This document shows positions 18,857 to 28,515 of a stretch of 64,000 nucleotides of DNA, piece by piece. The stretch covers positions 1 to 64,000 of the forward strand of contig NZ_DASUVO010000142.1 of the NCBI RefSeq assembly GCF_036378875.1, read 5' to 3'. The position numbers and the translations under genes were made by a program. This stretch comes from Actinophytocola sp036378875 (GTDB lineage Bacteria; Actinomycetota; Actinomycetes; Mycobacteriales; Pseudonocardiaceae). Position 1 is the first letter of the stretch. Every line of letters starts with the position of its first letter. Below the pieces are notes generated by a model. The model made no database searches. It had not been told where the DNA came from and was given only the letters and a program-made list of their open reading frames with translations.

Positions 18857-21800
18857 GTGGGGACCGTGGTCGTGCGCCGCCCGTTGCGCCGGCCCGCACC
18901 GGAGATGCCGGCGGGTGAGCTGGTGCTCGACGCGCCGCCGGAGATCCCGCCGCCGCCGAGCCGGCAGTGGCAGCAGGTACTGATGGTCCTGCCCATGGTG
19001 CTGATGATGGGCGCGATGATCCTGATGTTCAGCGTCGGGTTCGGCGGTGGCAGCACCTTCACCGCGATCCGCTTCGTCGTGTTCGGCATCTTCGGCATCG
19101 CCATGCTGATGATGGTCGGCGCCGCGTTCATGCAGGCCGGCGGGCCGAGCAAGCGCGAGATGGGTTACGCGCGCCGGATGTACCTTCGTTCCCTTGCCCA
19201 GCACCGGGTTCGGGTCGGCCGCACCGCACGCCGGCAGCGCACCGCCCTCTGGTACCTGCATCCGGATCCGTTGTCACTGTGGTCGGTCGCCGCCAGCTAC
19301 CGGTTGTGGGAACGCAGGCGCGGGGACATCGACTTCGGCGTCGCCCGCATCGGCCTCGGCGCGCAAACCCTTGCCACGGAACTGATCGCGCCGGACACCA
19401 AGCCGATGGAGCAGCTCGAGCCGCTGTCCGCGCTGGCACTCCGGCGGTTCATCACCGCGTACTCGTCGGTGCCGGACCTGCCGCTCGCCATGGCGGTCAA
19501 CGGGTTCAGCCGCATCTACCTCCGTGGCGGCGACCGCGTCGACGGCCTCGTGCGGGCGATGATCGCCCAACTCGCCACCCTCCAGTCCCCGGACGACCTG
19601 CGTATCGCGGTGTGCGTCAGCCCGGAGCGGCGAGGCGAGTGGGAGTGGCTCAAGTGGCTGCCGCACGCGTTGCACCCGGAACGCGCCGACGCGCTCGGCC
19701 CGATCCGGCTGGTCGCCCCCACGATCACGATGCTGGAGGCGTTGCTGGAGGACCTGCTCGGCGACCGGCCCCGGTTCGACCCGGAGGACGGCGTCACCCG
19801 CGTCGCCGGGCCGCACCTGGTGGTCGTCCTCGACGGCGGCGAGACCGCGGGCTCCGACCACCTGATGGCCGGCAACGGCGTCGAGGGCGCCACGGTCATC
19901 GACCTCACGTCACCGCCGCCGAGGGCCCCCGACCGGTCCGCGGTCGTGCTGCACGTGGCCAGCGACGGTCGGCTCACCAGCTCCACCGCGGACGGCGACA
20001 TCGACCTCGGCCGCGCCGACACACTGCCGATGGCGAGTGCCGAGGCGCTGGCCCGTCAGCTCGCGCCGCTGCGGCTCACCGAGGGCGCCCGAGGGGAGCA
20101 GCCGCTCACCTCCGAGCTGGGCCTGGAAGAACTGCTCGACCTCGGCGACCCGTACACCTACGACCCGAGGGACACCTGGGTGCCGCGCCCGAACCGCGAC
20201 CGGCTGCGGGTGAAGTTCGGCATCCGGCCGGACGGCACGTCCATCGAGCTGGACCTCAAGGAGTCCGCACAGGACGGTATGGGCCCACACGGCCTGCTGA
20301 TCGGCGCCACCGGCTCCGGCAAGAGCGAGCTGCTGCGCACGCTCGTGCTCGCGCTCGCCATCACGCATCCGCCGAACTCGCTGAACTTCGCGCTCATCGA
20401 CTTCAAGGGTGGCGCCACGTTCACCCGCCTGGACCGCCTGCCGCACACGAGCGCCGTGATCACCAACCTGGTCGACGAGCTCCCGCTGGTCGACCGCATG
20501 GCCGACGCCATCAACGGCGAGCTGATCCGCCGGCAGGAACTGTTGCGGGCGGCGGGGAACTTCGCCTCGCTGCGGGACTACGAGAAGGCCCGCGCGGCCG
20601 GCGCGCCGCTGCCCGAGGTGCCGACGCTGTTCGTGGTGGTGGACGAGTTCTCCGAGCTGTTGTCCGCCCGCCCGGACTTCATCGACAACTTCGTCCAGAT
20701 CGGACGAGTGGGCCGCTCGCTTGGCGTGCATCTTCTCCTTGCCAGCCAACGACTCGAGGAAGGCCGGCTGCGCGGGTTGGACACCCACCTTTCGTACCGG
20801 ATCGGCCTGCGCACGTTCTCCGACATGGACTCCCGCACGGTGCTCGGCGTGTCCGACGCGTTCTCGCTGCCACGGGCGCCCGGACACGGCTTCCTGCGCT
20901 ACGGCGACGAGCCGATGGCCCGGTTCCGTTCGGCGTACGTGTCCGGTGTGCATCGCGCGGACCAGCCGCACGGCACGCCGACCAGCGGGCCGGAACCGTT
21001 GGGGCTCAACGTGTACACGACCACCTACGTCGCCCCGGCGCTCGAGGAGGAAGAGGCCGAGGCCACCCCCGACCCGGTCGACGACGACGCGGTCGGCGAG
21101 AGCCTGCTGGACATCCTCGTCGACCGGATCGCCGGCCGGGGCGTCCCCGCGCACCAGGTGTGGCTGCCGCCGCTCGACGTGTCGCCGACCATGGACCAGC
21201 TGTTCGGCGAGTTGACGGTCGACCCGGCACGCGGGCTGCGGCCGGTCGACCAGCAGCACGTCGGCGCGCTGCGGGCAGTGTTCGGCATCGTGGACCGGCC
21301 GTTGGACCAGCGCCGCGACCCGCTCGTGATGGAGCTGTCCGGCCCGGCCGGGCACGGCGTGGTCTGCGGCGGCCCCCAGTCCGGCAAGAGCAGCGCGCTG
21401 CGGGCGATCATCACGAGCCTGGCGCTCACCAACACGCCGCGCGAGGTCCAGTTCTACTGCCTCGACTTCGGCGGCGGTTCCCTTGCCACCCTGCGGGATC
21501 TGCCGCACGTCGGCGGTGTGGCCGGCCGGCAGAACGCAGGCGCCGTGCGTCGCACAATCGCCGAGGTGGCCACGGTGCTCTCCGAGCGAGAGCGCCGGTT
21601 CGCCGAGCTCGACATCGACGGCATGCCGGCGTACCGGGCGCTGCGGGCCGAGGGCCGGGTCGACGACCCGTACGGCGACGTGTTCCTGGTGATCGACGGC
21701 TGGCTGACGCTGCGCAAGGACTTCGACGACCAGGAGGAGGTCATCACCAGCATCGCCCAGCGCGGCCTCGCGTACGGCGTGCACCTGCTGGTGTCGACCG

Positions 21801-22831
21801 CCCGCTGGTTCGACCTTCGTCCACAGGTGCGGGACGTCCTCGGCAGCCGGGTCGAGCTTCGGCTCGGCGACCCCATCGACACGAACATCGACCGCACGGG
21901 CGCTCTGCGGGTGCCGGAGAACTCGCCCGGCCGCGGCATCGGCCCGACCAAGCACCAGATCCTGACCGCGCTACCGCGCATCGACGGCCGCGAGACCGCG
22001 GAGGACCTGGCGGCCGGGGTGGCCAACCTGGTCGAGGCGGTGCGTCAGTCGTGGCATGCCGAGCCGGCGCCCCCGGTGCGGCTGCTCCCCGCCCGCCTGC
22101 CGTACGTGGCGCTGCCGCCCGACGACCCGACGACACACCAGCTGTCGATCGGTATCGCCGAGACCGACCTCGGGCCGGTGCGGCTGAACCTCGGCGCGGA
22201 CGCGCACGTGATCGCCCTCGGCGACGCCGAGTCCGGCAAGACGACGTTCATCCGCGCGTTCGCCCGCCGGATCGTCGACACGTACTCCCCGGACGAGGCG
22301 CGGATCGTGCTGGTCGACCACCGCAGGACCCTGATCGGCGAGGTGCCGCAGAACTACCTGCTCGGCTACGGCACCGACACCACGATGACGGGAGGGCTGG
22401 TCGACGCGGTCGCGCAGGGCGTGCGGGCCCGGCTTCCCGGCAAGGACGTCACGCCCGAGCAGCTTCGCAAGCGGAGTTGGTGGGACGGGCCGGAGCTGTT
22501 CGTGCTCGTCGACGACTACGACCTGGTCGCCACCCCGATGGGCAACCCGTTGGCGCCGCTCATGGAGTTCCTCGCGCAGGGCCGTGACATCGGCCTGCAC
22601 GTGATCGTCACCCGACGGATGGGTGGCGCGGGCCGCGCCCTCTTCGAGCAGTTCCTCACCCGCCTGCGGGACGTCGGCGCGATCGGCCTGCTGATGTCCG
22701 GCGACAAGAGCGAGGGCGCGCTGATCGGCAACCAGAAACCGGAGGAACTGCCACCGGGTCGGGCAAAGCTCGTGACCCGCCGTGGGGGGCCGCAACTCGT
22801 GCAGCTCGCCTGGCTACCACCGACGGAGTGA
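18857..22831 (+). CDS. eccC: Type VII secretion ATPase EccC (fused EccCa/EccCb)
   Basis: This 1324-residue protein starts at GTG 18857, which has a GGGAGG Shine-Dalgarno 5 bp upstream and gives the family N-terminus TVVVRRPLRRPAPEMPAGEL. Two membrane helices follow near residues 38-95. Three FtsK/SpoIIIE-type ATPase domains are present, with Walker A lysines at Lys489 (GATGSGKS), Lys844 (GGPQSGKS) and Lys1128 (GDAESGKT). The matching Walker B segments are FVVVDEFSEL, FLVIDGWLTL and FVLVDDYDLV. It is the motor and substrate receptor of the ESX machine. All three P-loops look intact. It begins an operon with the PE/PPE-like pair. Confidence 0.97.
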   Translation: MGTVVVRRPLRRPAPEMPAGELVLDAPPEIPPPPSRQWQQVLMVLPMVLMMGAMILMFSVGFGGGSTFTAIRFVVFGIFGIAMLMMVGAAFMQAGGPSKREMGYARRMYLRSLAQHRVRVGRTARRQRTALWYLHPDPLSLWSVAASYRLWERRRGDIDFGVARIGLGAQTLATELIAPDTKPMEQLEPLSALALRRFITAYSSVPDLPLAMAVNGFSRIYLRGGDRVDGLVRAMIAQLATLQSPDDLRIAVCVSPERRGEWEWLKWLPHALHPERADALGPIRLVAPTITMLEALLEDLLGDRPRFDPEDGVTRVAGPHLVVVLDGGETAGSDHLMAGNGVEGATVIDLTSPPPRAPDRSAVVLHVASDGRLTSSTADGDIDLGRADTLPMASAEALARQLAPLRLTEGARGEQPLTSELGLEELLDLGDPYTYDPRDTWVPRPNRDRLRVKFGIRPDGTSIELDLKESAQDGMGPHGLLIGATGSGKSELLRTLVLALAITHPPNSLNFALIDFKGGATFTRLDRLPHTSAVITNLVDELPLVDRMADAINGELIRRQELLRAAGNFASLRDYEKARAAGAPLPEVPTLFVVVDEFSELLSARPDFIDNFVQIGRVGRSLGVHLLLASQRLEEGRLRGLDTHLSYRIGLRTFSDMDSRTVLGVSDAFSLPRAPGHGFLRYGDEPMARFRSAYVSGVHRADQPHGTPTSGPEPLGLNVYTTTYVAPALEEEEAEATPDPVDDDAVGESLLDILVDRIAGRGVPAHQVWLPPLDVSPTMDQLFGELTVDPARGLRPVDQQHVGALRAVFGIVDRPLDQRRDPLVMELSGPAGHGVVCGGPQSGKSSALRAIITSLALTNTPREVQFYCLDFGGGSLATLRDLPHVGGVAGRQNAGAVRRTIAEVATVLSERERRFAELDIDGMPAYRALRAEGRVDDPYGDVFLVIDGWLTLRKDFDDQEEVITSIAQRGLAYGVHLLVSTARWFDLRPQVRDVLGSRVELRLGDPIDTNIDRTGALRVPENSPGRGIGPTKHQILTALPRIDGRETAEDLAAGVANLVEAVRQSWHAEPAPPVRLLPARLPYVALPPDDPTTHQLSIGIAETDLGPVRLNLGADAHVIALGDAESGKTTFIRAFARRIVDTYSPDEARIVLVDHRRTLIGEVPQNYLLGYGTDTTMTGGLVDAVAQGVRARLPGKDVTPEQLRKRSWWDGPELFVLVDDYDLVATPMGNPLAPLMEFLAQGRDIGLHVIVTRRMGGAGRALFEQFLTRLRDVGAIGLLMSGDKSEGALIGNQKPEELPPGRAKLVTRRGGPQLVQLAWLPPTE

Positions 22832-22855
22832 ACGAAGCCAACAAGGAGGGAACCG

Positions 22856-23173
22856 ATGGCGCCACCCAAGATCGACGGCATTCCCGGCAGCATGGGGAAT
22901 TACAACACCAACGACAACATGTCGAAGTTCAAACCCGAGGCCGTCGTCAAGTCGCAGCTGGCGGAAGGTCAGGCTTTCGCCGCCAAGGACGGGGACGCGA
23001 AAAAGTATCTGAAGACGTTCCTCGAGAAGACCGGCGACCGGCTCCGGCAGGACACCATCACGGCGAAAGCCTCGAAGCAGGAATACCTCAACGCGGACTG
23101 GGACGCCAGGGACCAACTGCTGAAAATTGCTTTCCAGCCCGTCTACGTGCCCAACAAGAATCCCGACGTGTAG
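22856..23173 (+). CDS. Small ESX-associated protein with YxxxD motif (PE-like position)
   Basis: This 105-residue soluble protein has no signal peptide. A strong Shine-Dalgarno (AAGGAGGG) precedes the ATG, 24 bp after eccC. The protein is helical and charged, and contains SKQEYLNADWDAR, in which Tyr77-x3-Asp81 fits the type VII export motif YxxxD/E. It is followed after 9 bp by a larger protein with a helical head and repetitive tail, so the arrangement mimics PE-PPE pairs of mycobacteria. I see no PE motif proper and do not recognise a named family. A secreted-partner role is inferred. Confidence 0.75.
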   Translation: MAPPKIDGIPGSMGNYNTNDNMSKFKPEAVVKSQLAEGQAFAAKDGDAKKYLKTFLEKTGDRLRQDTITAKASKQEYLNADWDARDQLLKIAFQPVYVPNKNPDV

Positions 23174-23182
23174 GGGGACGGT

Positions 23183-25003
23183 ATGCCTGAAGACTATCGG
23201 ACATGGCCGCTCGACCGACAACTCGTGGCGTTGTTGCAGGAGCAGGTCAACGTCCCATTGCTCCAAGCCCAGTCGCAGATGTGGGGCAATGTGACCCTGC
23301 TGCTCAACAAGCATGGCGACGAGGTACAGGAGGAGACCGACAAGCTCGAGCCCGACTGGACGGACGACGCGGGTGTCGAGTTCGTGGCGCGTGCCCGTGA
23401 CACCCGGCGCATGCTGGGCGAGTGGGTCGGCAACATCACCGACGCCCGGCCAGACCGCCCCCTGCTCGACCTCAGCCTGGAGATTCCGAAGGCGGTCGAG
23501 CTGGCGACGAAGAACAAGATCGCGCTCGACGAGGTGCTGGACCTCAAGGCCAAGTACCCGGGGGCCGTCGCCGTGACGGACGCCGAGCTGCAGCGGCGGT
23601 ACGCGGAACCGAGCGGCGTGAAGATGAACGAGATCGCCGAGCTGTACCGGCAGGCCAGCCAGGCGGTGACCAAGGCGGTCGACGGCCGCCTCCCCGGCGA
23701 GGTGCCCGAGGACACCCGGCCCACCGGTGGTGGTGGCGGCGGTGGTCTTCCGCCCGGTGGTGGAGGCGGAGGTTTGCCGCCTGGTGGTCTTCCGCCCGGT
23801 GGCGGTGGAGGTGGCTTGCCGCCTGGTGGTCTTCCGCCCGGTGGCGGTGGTGGAGGTTTGCCGCCTGGTGGTCTTCCGCCCGGTGGCGGAGGCGGAGGTT
23901 TGCCGCCTGGTGGAGGCGGCGTGCCACCTGGCGGTGGTGGCGGCGGCGGTGGTTTGCCGCCCGGTGGCGTTCCGCCCGTGAACGGTGGCGGCTCGGACAC
24001 CGGGCTGCCACCGGGTGGCATTCCTGGACCGACCGAGGGCATCGACACCATCGGTGGCGGCGGTGCCGGCATCGGCGCTGGTGGTGGGGGTGGCGCGAAC
24101 CCGAACCCGGAGCTGAGCGGTCTCGGCACCGGCCCGACCACCTCGCCGTCGCTGTCGGGCGGCGGACTGGGCGGCGGCACCGGTCCCGGCCTGCCCGGCC
24201 CCACCGGTGGCACCAACACCATCCCACCCATCACCGGCCCGATCACCGGTGGCGGCACGACCAACCCCCGTCCGACCACGCCGATCGGCGGCGGTTCGGG
24301 AGGCGGCGGTGGCGGCACCAACCCGCCCGGCCCGCCCGGCGGGATCAACACCATCCCACCCATCACGGGTCCGACCACCGGCACCGGCTCAGGTAGCGGT
24401 AGCGGTAGCGGCTCCGGCTCCGGATCCGGCTCTGGTTCTGGCGCCGGCGTCAAGCTGCCCGGCGTGAACCTGGGCACCGGCGGCGGTGGCATCGGTGGTA
24501 TTGGCGGCGGTGTCGGCGGAGTGGGTGGCGTCGGCGGTGTGTCGACCGGCAGCACCTCGATCCCGGCGGCCGCGGCCCCGTTCCAGGCGCCGGCCGGCCC
24601 CGGCCCGAGCGGCGCGGCACCGACGGCGGCACCGCTGAACGGCGCCTCCGGCGGCACCGGGACGACCGGCATGGGTGGCGCCGGCATGATGCCGCCGATG
24701 GGTGGCATGGGTGGCGGTATGGGTGGCGGCGGAGGTGCCGGCCTGAACTCCGGCGCGGCGTCCCGTTCCGTCAACAACGGCCGGAACCGCCGCAAGGAGC
24801 GGGAGGTCACGCCAGGCCTGCCGGTCATGTTGAGCGGCAAGGCAGGTCAGGCCGACATGAACGCCTTCACCGGCCGCGGACGCAAGCAGGTGGAGGAGTC
24901 CGACGTGCCGACCACGGTCCAACTGATCGACGAGGACCTGTGGCAGGTGGAACAGAAGCAGGTCGATGAGCGGGTCGTGGCCCCTGTCCGCAGGGCACAC
25001 TGA
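23183..25003 (+). CDS. PPE-like ESX protein with Gly/Pro-rich repeat region
   Basis: This 606-residue protein has a helical N-terminal domain (residues 1-175) containing LEPDWTDDAGVEFVARARDT, a WXG/PPE-like turn. A low-complexity region follows (about 180-460) of GLPPGGLPPGGGGG units, Gly/Thr/Pro segments and a Gly-Ser run. The tail (about 530-606) is mixed and contains NNGRNRRKEREVTPGLPVMLSG. The start has a GGGGGA Shine-Dalgarno. It ends at a strong terminator. Position after eccC and the small YxxxD protein suggests it is an ESX substrate that is secreted or surface-displayed. It is not a true mycobacterial PPE protein by sequence. Confidence 0.8.
   Translation: MPEDYRTWPLDRQLVALLQEQVNVPLLQAQSQMWGNVTLLLNKHGDEVQEETDKLEPDWTDDAGVEFVARARDTRRMLGEWVGNITDARPDRPLLDLSLEIPKAVELATKNKIALDEVLDLKAKYPGAVAVTDAELQRRYAEPSGVKMNEIAELYRQASQAVTKAVDGRLPGEVPEDTRPTGGGGGGGLPPGGGGGGLPPGGLPPGGGGGGLPPGGLPPGGGGGGLPPGGLPPGGGGGGLPPGGGGVPPGGGGGGGGLPPGGVPPVNGGGSDTGLPPGGIPGPTEGIDTIGGGGAGIGAGGGGGANPNPELSGLGTGPTTSPSLSGGGLGGGTGPGLPGPTGGTNTIPPITGPITGGGTTNPRPTTPIGGGSGGGGGGTNPPGPPGGINTIPPITGPTTGTGSGSGSGSGSGSGSGSGSGAGVKLPGVNLGTGGGGIGGIGGGVGGVGGVGGVSTGSTSIPAAAAPFQAPAGPGPSGAAPTAAPLNGASGGTGTTGMGGAGMMPPMGGMGGGMGGGGGAGLNSGAASRSVNNGRNRRKEREVTPGLPVMLSGKAGQADMNAFTGRGRKQVEESDVPTTVQLIDEDLWQVEQKQVDERVVAPVRRAH
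23740..23970 (+). repeat. 42-bp tandem repeats encoding GLPPGGLPPGGGGG
   Basis: About four imperfect copies of a 42-bp unit encode a 14-residue Gly/Leu/Pro repeat in the PPE-like gene. The copies differ mostly in the number of Gly codons, as expected from slippage. Confidence 0.85.
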
Positions 25004-25008
25004 CCGGC

Positions 25009-25051
25009 GCATGAAGAAGGGCCTCTCCGCGCGAGGGGCCCTTCTTCATGC
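25009..25051. terminator. Bidirectional hairpin terminator between the PPE-like gene and eccB
   Basis: A 19-bp inverted repeat (25009-25027 and 25033-25051) has a single G:T pair and a 5-nt loop. It lies between convergent genes and starts 5 bp after one stop. Confidence 0.88.
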
Positions 25052-25055
25052 GTTC

Positions 25056-26468
25056 TTACCGTTGCATCGCTGCCTCGTGGCTCAGGCCGGAGCCGAGCGG
25101 GATCCGGGACACGAGCCCGGCCGGGATGCGGACCGGGTCGACCCCGTCGTACCCCAGCACCTTCAGCACGTCCATGGACGCGAGTGGATGCGCGATCCCC
25201 TGGTCGGTCACCACGAGGAACGTCCCCCGCTGGGTGTCCGACATCGGTGTCGACTCCACGATCGCCGCGTGCCCCGCCGGCACCACCACCCGGTCCGCGA
25301 GCACGGTGCCCTGCGTGGTCCGCCGCGGCGTCGCCGACATCGGGTCGATGGGCGGCATGTACGGCGCCAGTGTCACGTCGGGCACGGAGGCGCCGGGCGC
25401 GAACGTGAGGCACATCGTCGCCGTGTCGTCGGTGCGGACGAAGTCCGGGCGGACAGCCGGCGGATCTCCCGGCTTCTCCGGGCTCACAGTGGGTTGCGGC
25501 GCCCCGCTGGCCTCGATCAGGCCCATCGGCAACGCCTTGGGTTCCGCGTTCGGGTAGGCCTTGGCCGTCTCCCGGTACGCCCGCTGGATGTCGAACTGCA
25601 GCTCGGTGATCTGCCGCAGCTGCCCGACCTCCGCCAGGTAGAACTGCACCCCGCGCGACGTCGACACCGCGAACAGCTGCCCAGCGAGGATCCCGGGCCG
25701 CACCACCTGCGCGGGCGCACCCATCTGCGCGACGGGAATCGGCCCGATCGGCCGCCCGGCCGGAATCGCCTCGATGACCGCCGGGCTCACCCGCACCGCC
25801 GGCGTGGCCTGCAGTGCGAGCCCGACGGCAAGCTGGTCGGGTTTGCTGATCAGGTGCCGGTACCCGTGCAGCACCAGGTATCGCTCACCGGTCTCCGGCA
25901 CGTCCGCCAGCACCGCCTGGTTGGTCCCGAGCGTGAAGCCACCTTGCGCGGGCTGGCCCACCATCAGCACGGACGTTGGCACGACCGTCCCGGTCAGGTC
26001 CGGCGCCGGCTGCGAGCACATCGCCCAACCGCCGCCGAGCAGACCGTCCTTCGCCGGCAACGCGTCCGGTGCGTCCGGGATGCCGATCCGCGGCCCGCGG
26101 GGCACGCCTTCCAGGGAGTCCCGCGACACGCTGACGGTCGCCGCGTGATCCTCCAGCGCCAGCAGCGCGGACGTGTAGTTCTCGACCGGGTGCAGGCGGC
26201 CCTCGAGGTAGACGTAGCGGGTGCCGGTCTCCTCCTCGACGACGACCTTCTTGCCGTCCGCCCACTTCGTGTTGCCGCCCGGGTTGATCACCCCGTACAC
26301 GCCGACCGCGGCCAGCGCGATCACCGCGATCGCGATCCCGCCGAACGCGGCGTTGACCGGCCGGCGGAACGGCGGCTGTTCGGGGTCGGTCTCCCTGGTG
26401 ACCAGTGCGGAGATCACCCGCTGGACCAGGAACTGGTAGGCGTGGAGCTGGTCGCGCTTCGATGCCAT
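25056..26468 (-). CDS. eccB: Type VII secretion protein EccB
   Basis: This 470-residue protein has the EccB N-terminus MASKRDQLHAYQFLVQRVIS and one membrane helix at about residues 41-63 (AAFGGIAIAVIALAAVGVYGV). A large extracytoplasmic domain of R1-type repeats follows (for example GTRYVYLEGRLHPVENYTSALL). EccB forms the periplasmic-side part of the ESX core complex. The gene starts 1 bp after the eccD stop, so the two are co-translated. Length fits the family (about 470-510). Confidence 0.96.
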   Translation of the reverse strand: MASKRDQLHAYQFLVQRVISALVTRETDPEQPPFRRPVNAAFGGIAIAVIALAAVGVYGVINPGGNTKWADGKKVVVEEETGTRYVYLEGRLHPVENYTSALLALEDHAATVSVSRDSLEGVPRGPRIGIPDAPDALPAKDGLLGGGWAMCSQPAPDLTGTVVPTSVLMVGQPAQGGFTLGTNQAVLADVPETGERYLVLHGYRHLISKPDQLAVGLALQATPAVRVSPAVIEAIPAGRPIGPIPVAQMGAPAQVVRPGILAGQLFAVSTSRGVQFYLAEVGQLRQITELQFDIQRAYRETAKAYPNAEPKALPMGLIEASGAPQPTVSPEKPGDPPAVRPDFVRTDDTATMCLTFAPGASVPDVTLAPYMPPIDPMSATPRRTTQGTVLADRVVVPAGHAAIVESTPMSDTQRGTFLVVTDQGIAHPLASMDVLKVLGYDGVDPVRIPAGLVSRIPLGSGLSHEAAMQR

Positions 26469-26469
26469 G

Positions 26470-27852
26470 TCAGCCGCCCAACCCGCGCACGTAGCCGTAC
26501 AGCCCGAGCACCGACACCGTCACCGGCACGATCGCCAACACCAGGATGATCTCCAGGATCTCCGCGTACCGGCCGAAGTACGGGCTCGGCTCCCGCGTGC
26601 TGTGCACGACGCCGAGCAGCGCGGCCAGCACGCCGACGGCCAGCAGCACCGGCCCGGCCATCGACAGCAGCTCGGCCGGATCGGACATCAGCGGTCCGAG
26701 CGCGAGGCACACGGCCCCGGTGAGACCAGCGACCAGCAGCGGCACCCGCTGTCGCACGATCGGGTACAGCCGCGCCCGCAGCAGGAACCCGACCGTCAGG
26801 ATCATCACCAGGATCATCCCGGCCTCGCTGCCGCTGGTGATCAGCAGCACCTGGCAGGGCACCACGGTCACGGCGAGGCCGCCGACCATGCCGGTCAGCA
26901 GCCCGTCCGCCCGCAACACCGCCGCGTAGACAGCCGCCCGTGGCGGTTGCGGGTCGTCGCGCAGCAGGTCGGCGGCCGCCTTCGGCAGCACCGGCATCGG
27001 CACCCGCGACAGCCGGATCGACAGCGGCGCGAGCACCGGCGAGAACGCGAGCCCGAGCCCAGCGATCAACGCGGCCGTCTCGTGACCCTCGAGTGCGTCG
27101 AGCGTGGTGAGCCAGCCGCCGATCACCGCGAACACCGCGACAGTCGCCGCACCGACGAACAACGCGGCCCGGTCCACCACCCCGAGCAGTGCCACCATGG
27201 CGGCCAGCAGCAATGCCGCGCCCGCACCGAGCAGGTGCGGCGCGCCGAGGTCGAGGATGCTCCGGTCCCCGGCGAACGCCAACCCACCACCCGCGAAGGC
27301 GAACGGCAACGCCACGGCGGCGGCCATGGCACCGGCGCCCGTGTCCCCGGCCGCCCGCGCCAGCAGCAACGCGGCCGCGAGAAGCACCGAGGCGACCCCG
27401 ATCGACCACCACGCCGGCCCGCTCCACGGTGGACCGGCCTGCGCCACGGCGCCGAGCGCGAGCACGACCCCGAGCGCGCCGATGGCGAGCCCGGTCGCGC
27501 GGGTGTGCTTCGGCCCCCAGGCCGCGCCGGTGCGGGCGGAGCCGGTGGCGATGGCGTCGACCAGGTCGTCGTACTCCAGCTCGGGCCAGTCGGTGTGGGC
27601 GTGGGTGAGGTGCAGGACCTCACCGTCGCGGACGCGCTGCGCGGCGAGCGTGCGTGCGGACTCGAGCGCGGTGCCGTCGGCGCGGCGCAGCACCCAGCCA
27701 CCGGACTGGGCGCCGGCGTCCGCGAGGTCCTCTCCGGCGTGCCGCAGCAGTCCGGGCAGCAGCTCCGCGAGCGGCGAGCGTTCGGGTAGCGCGAGGTCGA
27801 TCCGACGAGCGGGCGCCGCGACGGTCACCCGGACGAGGCCTGTGGTGTTCAA
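26470..27852 (-). CDS. eccD: Type VII secretion integral membrane protein EccD
   Basis: This protein of about 460 residues has an N-terminal ubiquitin-like cytoplasmic domain (TTGLVRVTVAAPARRIDLALPE up to LHLTHAHTDWPELEYDDLVDAI). About eleven hydrophobic helices follow (residues 120-460). EccD forms the membrane channel of the ESX core. I prefer TTG 27852, which follows GGAG by 5 bp and starts right at the ubiquitin-like domain. A longer in-frame start at 27915 would add 21 residues. It is divergent from the paralogue pair at 27982 and upstream of eccB. No EccE homologue is seen anywhere in the window. Confidence 0.94.
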   Translation of the reverse strand: MNTTGLVRVTVAAPARRIDLALPERSPLAELLPGLLRHAGEDLADAGAQSGGWVLRRADGTALESARTLAAQRVRDGEVLHLTHAHTDWPELEYDDLVDAIATGSARTGAAWGPKHTRATGLAIGALGVVLALGAVAQAGPPWSGPAWWSIGVASVLLAAALLLARAAGDTGAGAMAAAVALPFAFAGGGLAFAGDRSILDLGAPHLLGAGAALLLAAMVALLGVVDRAALFVGAATVAVFAVIGGWLTTLDALEGHETAALIAGLGLAFSPVLAPLSIRLSRVPMPVLPKAAADLLRDDPQPPRAAVYAAVLRADGLLTGMVGGLAVTVVPCQVLLITSGSEAGMILVMILTVGFLLRARLYPIVRQRVPLLVAGLTGAVCLALGPLMSDPAELLSMAGPVLLAVGVLAALLGVVHSTREPSPYFGRYAEILEIILVLAIVPVTVSVLGLYGYVRGLGG

Positions 27853-27981
27853 TGTCGCTCCTAGCGTCAGCTTCCTGCCGACGGGTCTACCCGTGTTGGT
27901 GGACCCACCTACCATGACCGGACAGGCACATCCGGGGAACGGGCTCGGCAGCTAGCGGACATGTGCGAGGAGTTGGACACC

Positions 27982-28515
27982 GTGGACTTGGTGCCGGTAG
28001 GACATGACCTCGGCGTCTATCACGACGGCATGGGCAGTCACTGCCAGCAGGTCCGTGTCGGCGCCACGATCGAGGAGCTGTCCGACGACCAGTACGCGAC
28101 GTGGGTCGGGGCCCATTCCGGTGTGCCCGCCGCCGACGCGGAGTCGTTGCTGGCCCGAGGTTTGCTGGCCAGCACGGCGGACCAACTGGAGTTCGCGACG
28201 AGTCACAGATTCCTGCCGCTGGCGTTGGGGCTCGGCAACACCGAGGACGAGCCGTGGCTGTTCACCGCCGGGCTGCTGTACGAGCCGATGGTGGCGATGA
28301 CCGGTCCGCTGTTCGACCTGTGGCAGTGGGCGCACCTGTCGCCGGACCTGTGGTCGGCGTGCCTGGAGGCGGCGGCCGTGGCCGAGGAGGCCGGCGCCAC
28401 CGAGCCAGAACAGACCGATCCCGAACAGGTGCTGGCCGGCGCACTGGCAACGGCGCCGCAGCTGCTGGCCGCGCGAGTAGCGTGTTTCGACGTGCGGATC
28501 GGTGGTGTGTCGTGA
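27982..28515 (+). CDS. Unrecognised ESX-locus protein, paralogue A
   Basis: This is a soluble acidic protein of about 177 residues with no signal peptide. It is homologous to the next gene. Shared landmarks are LVPVGHDLG near the start, an SDDQYATWVGAHSG block, LALGLGNTEDEPWLFTAG in the middle, and LFDLWQWAHLSPDLWSAC near the end. GTG 27982 is preferred because GAGGAG lies 9 bp upstream and the start then aligns with paralogue B. An ATG at 27961 is an alternative. It is divergent from eccD and leads a run ending in a membrane pseudokinase. The function is unknown to me. It is not EspG by length or sequence. Confidence 0.75.
   Translation: MDLVPVGHDLGVYHDGMGSHCQQVRVGATIEELSDDQYATWVGAHSGVPAADAESLLARGLLASTADQLEFATSHRFLPLALGLGNTEDEPWLFTAGLLYEPMVAMTGPLFDLWQWAHLSPDLWSACLEAAAVAEEAGATEPEQTDPEQVLAGALATAPQLLAARVACFDVRIGGVS

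Noticed and set aside
18967..22587. A 1206-codon plus-strand frame inside eccC
   Set aside because: It is a frame shadow. The eccC frame carries all three P-loops and a proper start.
23740..24440. Gly/Pro and Gly-Ser repeats read as a CRISPR-like array
   Set aside because: The units are contiguous coding repeats with no spacers and they stay in one frame of the PPE-like gene.
27853..27915. The longer start for EccD at 27915
   Set aside because: The TTG at 27852 has a well-spaced GGAG and begins at the ubiquitin-like domain. The extra residues look non-genic, but the longer form cannot be excluded.
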